Assembly: GCA_947623455.1 (NCBI GenBank)
Contig: OX392534.1
Span: forward strand, 37,391,426-37,455,425
Reading direction: 5' to 3'
Source of the DNA: Mimachlamys varia
Taxonomy: Eukaryota > Mollusca > Bivalvia > Pectinida > Pectinidae
DNA length: 64,000 nucleotides
Shown here one piece after another: positions 21,179 to 32,800 of the stretch. Each line of letters opens with the position of its first letter. Positions within the stretch are counted from its first letter, which is position 1. The notes below the pieces were generated by a model. It was not told where the DNA came from. It did not search any database and was given only the letters and a program-made list of their open reading frames with translations. A program made the position numbers and the translations under genes.

Positions 21179-24100
21179 GTCGATGACCATGAACAGGATT
21201 TCTTGTGAGACCAAGTCAGACCATGCTTTAGTTTCTTGCAGCAATCTGGATCTGAATGTGGAAAAGATACCATACATACCCGGTAATATACTACATACAT
21301 ATACTATTTACTTGGAAATCTTCATTATGTAATATTTGCACTCTTGAATGTGAATCACCCTTCCCAATTCATAACTACATATGTATCATATTGTTTACAA
21401 ATGTTTGGTTTAAGGTGAATTCACCTTAGTTACAGGAAGGAACATTACATCAAAATATAGTACATATGTATATGTTATGATACATGACGACAACGGAATC
21501 ACATAATTATCCAACAAATATCTGCACATGATGGACACTTTACAATAATGTATCAACACTGGAAGATGAAGGTTAAAAAATCATATACTAAGTTCTAGGT
21601 TAGGGTCATACAGCAAAATAACATTTGTGATTCATAGAATCTACTGACAGAAGAATTAATAACTTTGCCATTTTGGCAGGAAAATATCTGTGTCATATGA
21701 TGCCTTATTTCCAGGCATGTTTGGTATACTTTGGCTATCTTTGGTGAATAAAACATACACAGTACACAAACCATAAATTTTGATGACAACAGATTTTCCA
21801 TTTTCTGATTTGTCACAGGGCCTTTTCATCCAGTCAGATATTTGCATTTTGCTGTAAAATCCTTGTTCATTTAGTGGTAACTTTGCCATTCACATGTTAT
21901 TTCCATGTAATGCATGTAAACAAAAAACTATAGAGCTTATTTTGAAAGTTATTTTTATCAACATATTCAACCATCTGTGCTAAATAAAGGTTTCTCCTAC
22001 TTACACATTTGTTGGTCCCTTGTTTTGGGCAGCTGTCCACTTAGTTTGGCTTTACAACCCACACATCCTAGCATGTCTGTCTCGATCACCTCCCAGCCAT
22101 ACCGCGCGCACACCAGGGGAGATAAATCTACTGGTTTAGCAAACCAATTAAATGTCTGACAAATTGTTAAAGAAAAACGATTTTTAATCAGGTTAACCTG
22201 ACAATTAACAATACTGGTGGTGAATCATTACAATATGTGGAACTACAGATAGTGATGTCATATAGTGAACTTGATTATTATCCCTCTCTGACAGGGACTG
22301 TCGCTCACACCCAAGTGCATAAGATTCGATCTGGTTCTGTTACATTATAATCCTGACAAGAATCAGATATGCCCCTTTAGGGAGGCACAAATCCCTTTTT
22401 ACATCAGCTTCGATCAACCGACTACAAGTCTGATCAGAATTATAAAGATATGGGGACTAGACTAGGTTTCACAAATGTCAGTTTTGTTTCAGCAAATAAC
22501 GCCACAATAACAATTTGTAAAACCTCATGGTGGTAGGAAAATAGGCTGTCCTGTAACTAATTACTGTTGATCCCCCTTTGCTGTTGGACAATGGCTAAGG
22601 AAGAAGCAAAATAAATTTTGACTAAGGAGATATTGATCACAACAAACTGTACAATTTTACAGCATTTTTTGCAAGATTATGCACAGCTGTATCTCAACTG
22701 ACCCAAATCATAAAAGTTATTTCTTCATTATAATTAATTACTGTTATGTTCCCCTTATATTCAATGTTCATATCTTTCCATTAATAAATAAACAAATTGT
22801 TTCATCCTTACTTGATTAGCCTGTAAAGGCTTTCTACTTTATCTTACATACTACCAAGTCAAGTGGTGCAGAAAACAACAGTCAGTATATACTGACAACA
22901 CTCCTGTTGCCTTTCCTGTTACTCGATATGTTCAAGGATACAGTGAAGGTGTTGACTCTTCGGAAGTAAGCTTCCCTGCTCCGTGGATGTGGACCTTTCT
23001 GTACCGGAGATCCATCTTCTTTGTCTGTCAATGTCTGCTGCTGTCCGTTGCTTTTGTTATGAGATTCTTTGTCACTTTCATGTTTTGATGGAGTCCCATT
23101 GTTTCTGAAACCAAATACAATTTTTTAGTTTATATGACGTACTGTTTATTTTTTATTTAAAACTGATTTTTCTTGTTTATGTTTATCTTGATCAGTTGAA
23201 GTCAACTTCATTCAATATCAACTAGAACAGATAAGATAAATAAGCAAATTTTCTGAATAATATTTGTGTCTTTGGCTTAATATAAACTCAAGATTTCTGT
23301 ATGGGTAAAAGTGGAGCAGATATCATCGAAGTTCTTCAATGTTGAACAGATATTCAATTGGTAGAGTGCACAAGATATGCATATTGATGGAAGAATTAAG
23401 GTGACTCAGGTTTAAAATCTAAGTAATAATACTTAGTTACTTTAAACTATATACTCCATGCACAAGATAATGGCATTTGAACTTTCTGATTTTATCATTA
23501 AACTTGGCAATAGATTGTAAAATGTTTGTTTATATATTTTAATTTTAATTTTATTTTTTAATTTTGCAAAGAATGACAAGGACAGAAAGGTGGTCATCCA
23601 AAGTTGTACTGCTACGACACTTGTCTTTTTTCTCACTTTAAGCATTTATTGAAAATGTTACCTCTTTCTTTCTGTTGCAAGGGAAAAAAAGAACAGAAGG
23701 AGAATAATGACTAAATTTACGCAGAAAAGGACTAATTCACATCAGATAAAACCGAACGGAAAGAAGGCTAATATTACTTTTCCGATAAAAAATTTAAATT
23801 TCAAACGTAATTTATGTTGCTATCATTTTTTTAATTGACTATAATACAATACAAAATAAGGAATAACATGTGAAATATGTATGAAGTCACACTTCAAAAA
23901 GTTACATATTAAATGAAGATTGCACAAAGCTATCACACGTTAACTCTTATTATTAAGTTATAAGACATCACTGCATGCTGTCATCACATGATTATTTGAA
24001 TGCCTTGTCAGGTGTTAGCAGGATGATTTATTTCAAAGGATAAATTAGACAGTGTTTGAATGGAAGGTTTTTTGTGTTTTACCAGTATATACATTATATA

Positions 24101-26668
24101 TTATATAATTAAACTTTTCAGTGGCCCCCTTTAATTAAAAATGACCCCTATTTTTTAACACATTGGGCCCAATTGGCCCTTTTGTGCAAATCCTGGATTG
24201 AACACTGGTAGAGTCTTTGGTTTTCAACTGTTCAAAATTTCCAACCTGAGCGGTCTCCATGTTTTTACTTCATAAGAAGGCCACAGTTTGACTTATCAGC
24301 AAACCGTACTGATCCGGACGGAAGGTAATATTCTTGTTCAGAAGATCTCTGGACAGCATTTTTTTGTTAATTAGTCACTACCCCGATACCGTTTGGTATT
24401 GACAAATTCCATATTTTTATAGGCATGTGCCCAAAACCAGATATGGTGTCAGGGCCAGAGCAAACTGGGGCTAGTGACCTGCTGCCAAAAATAAACCAAC
24501 GTGCACTCATAATGGTGATAGGCTTGAAATTACTCACAGTAAGTCTGTCCAGAGTTATTACAACTAAACTTTAACTTTTCAATAAGTATTTAAAAGAAAA
24601 TAACAAAAAACTATGTTTTGTGTTCGAGCACTGGTCGGAAGAGTTTATGGTTGGAATAAGTGATAATATTTATGAGTGGCTCCATGCATGGCCATGTCAG
24701 GATTTAAGGACTAGGTACAGGACAATTCAATATGGCGCAGGTGTTTTTACCAAAACTTGTTATTTTATTAAATACTGCAAAATACATGACCAAAATAGAC
24801 TACAAAGTACATTTTATGATGGAGAATCGATAATTTCAACCATATTTTGGTACGTTTGATGGTTTTTCTGATATTTTGTGTTATATGTCAAAAAACGCGT
24901 GCACGTTTGCAGAATACTGCGAAAGAAAATAAAAACAATGAATATCATTTTTTGTTGCTTTAATATACACAGAATGATAGACGAGCCTTCGATTTTTGAA
25001 TAAATCTCTCTTTCAATTGAAAACCGCAGAATAAGATAATGTACTCGTCACATGAATGGCAATTTATGTACATTCTGAACACCGCTCACATCTGGATCAA
25101 ATTTTTAAAATTTCCATCGCCGATCGACAAATTTATGTGGCAAGCCGCATAGCCAAAACAAAAATCTTACCGTCTGCGGTATGACGAGTTATGACATTGT
25201 GTCAGATCTCTTAAATCAAACATCTTCCCGTTGCATGTAGCGAAATATACTACCCTGTCCTCCATTTTGCACTATTTACTTTTTTAGATATTCATACGCC
25301 TGACTTAGAGGCATGGTGAAACATCGACAAAATTAACAATTTAATTGGATTCAAGCATGCAGTAAAGATAAATGTTACTTGGTATATCGTCACAAAGCAA
25401 AAACTGCCCATTCCTATCACGATAAATTGTTTTTAGCGATTGCCAGTTTTACATTTTTGGGCGAATGTATAGCACGTGGAAAGATGTCCTTCGGCACTTC
25501 CGGCAGTGTTTTTTTAGGTAATTTAATGATTTTGAAAGAATTGTCAACAAAGTTTAATTTGTGTTGTAAAAATTCTGATGGAATTCGTATATATATTACA
25601 CTTCCGCGTGGATCGGACAGTATTAACTCACTGATTATACCGATTCGTTCTCGGCTTCGCACCTGTCAAACATCGCTAGCGTAAATTGTTGCCATCGTAA
25701 ACATGTGTGGCAGTTGAGGCACATTGGTATCAAAATACATTTCTCAAACTTAATTAGTAATAAGGTAACCGTATCGTAAATGTAAATTACGTTATGTTGG
25801 TGTTATTATTTTTATTTTATACATTTATTTGACACGAAACTTATATTTACATGACAAATGACCTATTTAATATAAAATAATGCCCCTATATTGCCCCCAC
25901 GAGATACAGGTAACTACTTTTACCTGAACCGAAAACAGCATGCAATGGACGACATTTTTTAGAGGGGGTACCTGTGTATTTCTCCCCGATACTCTGATTT
26001 ACAGACTTGTATCAAAATTTTAACACTGGGTTATCATTCTATGAACATTGCAGTAGCTTTGTATTATTGTTTTGAGAAGTTTCAAATAACTATATGAAAA
26101 ATATTTGCGCACTCCCATCTGGATATTATTTACTGAATATTTTTTTCCTAAGTACAGATTTTTTTAATTTTGGGGGCTAAACTGCATTTTATATCAATAT
26201 TTTACATAATGGGATAAAGCTTATGCCATGTATTGGAAGAAAACATTAAAATTTCAATATTACCATTTTCATCCAGGTAACAACCAATATGGCTGTACCT
26301 AGTCCTTAAAGAATGTGTTAATTTACCTGGTATACCCTAACTATTTCTGACTTAAGGTAACGTGCTTGTATTTTGTCTGTTGGATGACACTTTATAACCT
26401 ATTTTTGATTGATGCATTTCACAATTTTGCAATATGACACTCGGTAGTTCAAAACTGAAAGTAAAATATGAAATGACAAGAACATAATTATTTTGCGGTA
26501 TAATACGCAAATTTCAAACATTCCGCTATACTTTCACATACGTAATAACTTCAGTAAACGTATTAATTGATAATACCTTTCACATTCGTATTCGAGTGTC
26601 TCAGGGACTAAAAATGATGACAAAAGTCTCTTTACACGTTCTGGTGTGACTTTCTCGGGAGTAGCCAT
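21168..26668 (-). CDS. ZC3HC1: ZC3HC1/NIPA, coding exons 1-4 (partial; C-terminal exons not found)
   Basis: Exons on the minus strand: 1, 26577-26668 (ATG at 26666-26668); 2, 22942-23104; 3, 22005-22155; 4, 21168-21251. The phases join without a break (2, 0, 1, 1) and every junction has AG/GT. Exon 2 ends with SREAYFRRVNTFT and exon 3 begins TFNWFAKPVDLSPLVCARYG, which align with the NIPA N-terminus. The C3HC zinc-finger ligands are visible: GCVGC in exon 3 and SHKKSC in exon 4, before SSTPSP. In vertebrates the protein sits at the nuclear basket with TPR and was earlier described as a cyclin B1 ligase adaptor. Introns are 3.5, 0.8 and 0.75 kb. Remaining exons should lie below 20.1 kb; none was found, so they may be outside the window, which would nest the B-box gene and repeats in a ZC3HC1 intron. 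Confidence 0.88.
21411..21428. repeat. 18-bp perfect palindrome
   Basis: TAAGGTGAATTCACCTTA in ZC3HC1 intron 3. No function is implied. Confidence 0.6.
23105..26576 (-). other. ZC3HC1 intron 1
   Basis: 3.5 kb of AT-rich sequence with no array. A protein-like minus-strand frame occurs at 25417-25662 but has no recognised homology or splice support. Confidence 0.6.
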
Positions 26669-26831
26669 TTTGTGAAACCAGCCAAAGGTAATAATGATAC
26701 GCATTCTTTCATTGGCTCATATTTTCAACATTGACCAATCGTGACGAGTTTAGCAAGGACCACTGAATCCGAGTCTGGAAAACGTTTCAACTGTTGCTGT
26801 CAAAGTAGACGCTTGGAATGAAACCAAAATA
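26669..26831. promoter_or_regulatory. Divergent (bidirectional) promoter of ZC3HC1 and KLHDC10
   Basis: Only 163 bp separate the two start codons. Two CCAAT boxes face opposite ways: ATTGG at 26711-26715 and CCAAT at 26735-26739. A CGTGACG motif follows. There is no TATA box. Spacing and opposed CCAAT boxes fit NF-Y-driven bidirectional promoters; transcription starts are unknown. Confidence 0.7.
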
Positions 26832-29800
26832 ATGGCAGGAAACTTGTTGGCTTTCCAAAGATTTGGACCAACGCAATATGACGATGAGTCGTCTGAAAAT
26901 TTGGTTGAAGACAATGTTGGTAAGAATGAAATATTGATTTCCTTATTTTCCCATGAATGCACTTTTATGTGACAATTACAAGTTTAATTCGTGTCGGAAA
27001 TTTGCCCTTGCCTGGGGGATCGAGAACGACCCAGCTGATCCGAGATGTCAACATTACCATAAATAGCCAGGCGTCATCCTAGTTTTTGACATCCGTATCT
27101 GTAACACTTCATTGAAAACGAATGATATAAAGAAAAAAAAGTGAAGTCATCCATCATGAATTACATGATTAGAAAGTTATGAAGTTTTAGCAAATATAAA
27201 ACTAATAAAAAAATTGTATGTATTAAAAATCAAATAATAAATGCAGTAGATGTAACCTAATCGGCGGAAACACGTATCAATGTTTTAAACCATATTTTTA
27301 CATTCATAATGTTATGAGCGCAAATTTAGTTTTATGCAAAATAGTTTGTTCTTCCCTGAATTAATGTAATGAAGATTTATTTATTGATTAGACTTTTTAA
27401 GTGTAGTTCAGAATGTATACATAACTGTTTTATTTATGTATATTTAGTGATATATGTATTAACATTTTCATGATCAGTGCAGAAACAGCATAACTTTCAC
27501 CTACTCCAACAATGTTAGAGGTTTAAGTTATTAACACGACGAGATATTTTTTCGCAGTCGGCAAAATCATATCCGATTATAAAAAGGCCGACCAGCGACC
27601 TCTTATGTTATAGGAGTAAACTTTCACCTTAATGTTTGAGTCTTACAATGGTTCAGGTTGTATGCTACATGCTTTGTTTTTTTCATTGCATTTAACCTAT
27701 ATTTTGTGTTTTAAAAGAAGTCACATTGCCCCATGGCTGCCGCCTCACGCAGGCACCATCTGAGCACCACAAGTCTAATAATCTCAAAATTAAGTATATT
27801 TTTCCTAGTGCATAAAAGCTCACACTCTTGGCACTGTATACATATACAATCTTTTTCATATTTCATGAATTTATCAAAGGGGCATCCCGGGAAAACCTAT
27901 AGTGAAGTTCTTGAATGTATATGCTATCTGCACTTCCATTTACATTTTCCTGTAATTCCAATATTCAAAGTCCACTCAAAATGTCTTTATTAGCTACTTG
28001 CAAAATTGCATTCCTCGGGAAAACCCGATAAAAATAGCGATGATCACGTCTCAAGTGACGACTTTGTCTGTCAATTTGACGAAGGGGCCCAAGAGGGGAC
28101 GCGTAATGTATATACGTCCGATGATGAAACGGAGACAAAGTCTGTGTATACATTTATTAAATCACATTCTGATTCACATTAATAATCAGACATTAATTAC
28201 ACACAATATTCATATTAAGAAATACATGTCGGAAGCTCTGCATCATTTGTCGACACCTGTACCTCAGACTGAGACCGGTACAAATGGGTACGGGATATAT
28301 ACAACCATGCATTGTCAGAAACCCACATGACACTGCACTCTTACGTCTAAATGCAGTGTCATGTGGGTTTCCGACGATGACAACCATGAGGAAAACCTTA
28401 TAATTTCTGTAAAAAAAATAGATTCACGAATCCTCATTTAGAAAGATTTCATAAAAGGTGTACATGCATTGAAAAGGACAAAAATGAAATAATTCCAATT
28501 TTTTTTTACAACTCAATGTCTTGAAGATATTTTTTTTCAGACTATTTATATATATTCTTCTAAAATCTATCCAACTTTCAGCGTCAGCATACGTTAACAC
28601 TTACAATTATATATCACGGAAGTCCGTGCACTCATATGACGCACCACAAACTAAACATGTAGAATACATGTATATCAAATTAGGAACTTATCGAGATACT
28701 TATAGATTGTCCAATACTTAATCCATTTCAATATATTATGATAGCTTCGTTTTTCTTTTACTTTTTTTCTTTTTGTAAATTAATTTTAAACGGTTCGTTG
28801 ACATTTCAACACAACTCCAGGCATAGGACATACATGTATATGGAATACCGGGGTCCCAACCCGATAATATTTGTACCTTCTGTATTTTATAGATTAGGTA
28901 TGGAAAGCAATTTTTTTCGCGCATGATGACATAAATATATTCAGTTTGTCCAAATTGAAGCCATATACACTCTAACCTCAGTCGCACCTAGACTGGCTTT
29001 TTACAATGTAAATAAAAGACCCCCCCTCCCCGATACGTTTTATCTTGAAAAGGTCTTTCTCTCCAGCAATATAATTCAAAAATTCTGTTTTACTGGAATA
29101 GTATACAGTGATTATTACAAAACAGGCTTTACATACACATTTCATGTAAAGGAGGAATGAAGGAGTTATCCCTTGGGAGGTCCCAAAACCAAATCAAAGC
29201 CGTTTGTACTCGCGGCCGCGCGGTAACACAGAAGAAAACTGTAACATGCAAACATTGGGGCAGTTAGTTTCTCCCTTGAATACTTCCCATCCCTCATTAT
29301 GCTTCCGTAATATAATCCTTGCGTTATGTTTTGACCATTACGTGCATTCAGCAACTTTTCGCTTGGTATTTACATGTAGGTCACGCTGATAGCCATTTTT
29401 TTTGTTTACCGATGTAGCTTGTAATGCGCATGCGTTATCATATGTGACGCAAAAAAAATACATGTCCAAATCGTTGATCAACAAATAGTGATTCCCCTTT
29501 TTTAATAATTAATTAATGTTTTTGACAACACATTTCAGCGTAAAGCACCCATTGATTTTCCACAAGATAATATGTTTAATTCATATATACATTAATTCTA
29601 AATAAGCATAAAAAATATAGTTTTACCGTGATGCCTCTTTAAGACAATATATGGTCACATATATCGTCAGACAAAAACTAATGTCAAATTAGCACTTGTA
29701 ATTCTAAAGATCAATCAGACTAATAGAACTTCACTAACTTGATAATTAAAGGTATTTCCTTAATAATATTAAATCTTAATTCTACAGCATGAATGAAAGT

Positions 29801-32800
29801 CAAATGATTTAGATGTTTCAACTTTTGTAAGTTTTTTCAAGTATGGCAATATTAGTGATTCAGACACTTGTTTCCCCCTGGTTCAAACTTAAAATTGAGA
29901 TTTCAGATAAGGCCAGCCAAAAGAATATATTTGTTTCCTATATAAGACCCAAAAATATAAGTGCAGGTTAATTATTATAAGGTAACCTTCAAACTTCAAA
30001 TATTTTCGTTTGGCCTGAGAAAGTGCAATAACATATGGTCAATCACCACCTCGATAGTCACTAAAGACAAATTATTTAGACAAACATGTATGTGTAGGCT
30101 ATCAAGGTGTCATCTTAAACTTAATAGCAACAACAGGGATCTTTGGAAACTGTAAATTTTATGTAACATGATCTTCAGCCATTTTTGTTTATTCTGATCC
30201 AAACGGTTGAAATAGTTAATGCTGGATAAGAGTGGTTCATTTATAACATAGGTCTAATTATGATGTTTTTAACATAGATCAAATGATGATGTTTTTAACA
30301 TAGGTCTAATGATGATGCTTTTAACATAAGGTCTAATGATGATGCTTTTAACATAAGGTCTGATGCTGCTTTTAACATAAGGTCTAATGATGCTTTTAAC
30401 ATAAGGTCTGATGCTGCTTTTAACATAAGGTCTAATGCTGCTTTTAACATAAGGTCTAATGATGCTTTTAACATAAGGTCTAATGATGCTTTTAACATAA
30501 GGTCTGATGCTGCTTTTAACATAAGGTCTAATGATGATGCTTTTAACATAAGGTCTAATGATGATGCTTTTAACATAAGGTCTGATGCTGCTTTTAACAT
30601 AAGGTCTAATGATGCTTTTAACATAAGGTCTGATGCTGCTTTTAACATAAGGTCTAATGATGCTTTTAACATAAGGTCTGATGCTGCTTTTAACATAAGG
30701 TCTGATGCTGCTTTTAACATAAGGTCTAATGATGCTTTTAACATAAGGTCTAATGCTGCTTTTAACATAAGGTCTATAATGCTGCTTTTAACATAAGGTC
30801 TAATGATGCTTTTAACATAAGGTCTAATGATGCTTTTAACATAAGGTCTAATGATGATGCTTTTAACATAAGGTCTAATGATGCTTTTAACATAAGGTCT
30901 GATGCTGCTTTAAATATAAGGTCTAATGATGCTTTTAATGATGCATATACAATGTATGCAGACCTGTAGAATATAGAATATTTGCAGGTTTGTCAGGATT
31001 TAAAATAAAAAATGTATTGCATTTTAATTAAGCAGACACTACTGGCACCTTAATGTAAATGTACTTGATTGCATATATTGCTATAAAAGTTTCTAAATAG
31101 AGGATTGTGTTCTATTTGTGTACAGACTATGACTTCTTGTACCCCCGAAGTGGTCACCGCGTGGCTGTCGACGAGAAGAACATGTATGTGTTGGGAGGGT
31201 ACAATCCTCGTTTCTGGGACGTAGAAAATACAGAGGATACCTACTACCCTCTCTTCAAAGAGGTAACCACATTCTCTAACTTTGGGATGATATGTTACGT
31301 TATGGTAAAATCTACACACTGATATAATCAGGCCAGCTATAGCTACAACCTTCTCTTCAAAGAGGTAACCACATTCTCTAACTTTAGGATGATATGTTAC
31401 GTTATGGTAAAATCTACTGTACACTGATATAATCAGGCCAGCTATACCTACTACCTTCTCTTCAAAGAGGTAATCATGCAGATTCTCTAACTTCAGGATT
31501 ATAAATTAATACAGTCTGTAACGTTAGCCACTAGTCCTATGCCCACGACTAGTAAATTTTGGTTTGGACTAGTGGAAATTCCTTGAATTTCAATATATTT
31601 GTTATAATAAACACTGCAAATTTGCTTGTCCGGACTAGTGCTTGAAAATGTTAATGTCACTGACTGTAAATATGACACTTTGTGGCAAACCTCGGGTACA
31701 TGTAATGTCCTTTTTTTTACAGTCTCCTTTTTCCAGTTAGAGATCATAATTTTTTGCATTGGAAAAAATAAAAAAAAAAAATGTTTGAAATGTAAAATTT
31801 TGAAGTAAGTACATTATACATAATTATGTACAATATGATAAATTATTTGAATTGATTATCAAATCACTTTGTGCTTCTTATGATTTTTAACCAATTACAA
31901 ATAACTACATGTACAGCAAGCTATAGGTAATGGGTAGTCAACACATATAACAGCAGTTTTTGACCAAGAGTGGTTATAACCATAAATCTAGAATAATACC
32001 AGTATTTAATTAAACATAGTTCATGTACTGGGTTGTATCACAAATAAGCCTGGGACATATTATATATATGTAACTAGCTTCATGTATGTGATGATGTACA
32101 AGTTCATTAAGTATCTCATATAGGATGGTTGTAAATTAGTATATCATAAAATGGATCATATGCCTTAAAAATGTTACCTTCCTTTGATCTGAAAAACAAG
32201 ATAATTCAAAGTCATTGACATTGATTTAGTAGAGAAAAAAGGAATTTGAGGATCAACAAAAATGTTTATAAATATTCTACATATTATTCTACATATTATA
32301 TTTGAAGATAATATTTGATATTATTAGATAAAATCAATTATGTATGTATGGTTTGCTGTATAATTACCAGTCTTTTTTATTGTGTTAAGTTATGGCAGTT
32401 CAACTTTTCTCTGAAGAAATGGACATTATTACAGACAGAGGGAAACATGCCTATTGAATTGGCATCCCACACAGGTGAGTAGCAATGGCGGGTATTAAGT
32501 TTTACAAACAGAGGGAAACATGCCTATAGAATTGGCATCCCACACCGGTGAGTAGCAATGGCCGGTATTAAGTATTACAAACAGCAGGAAACATGCCTAT
32601 AGAATTGGCATCCCACACCGGTGAGTAGCAATGGCCGGTATTAAGTTTTACAGACAGAGAGAAACATGCCTATAGAATTGGCATCCCACACCGGTGGGTA
32701 GCAATGGCCGGTATGAAGTATTACAAACAGAGGGAAACATGCCTATAGAATTGGCATCCCACACCGCTGAGTAGCAATGGCAGGTATTAAGTTTTACAGA

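Noticed and set aside
30295..30768. 157-codon minus frame of MLKASLDL repeats
   Set aside because: Translation of a 24/27-bp minisatellite in a KLHDC10 intron; no start context or homology.
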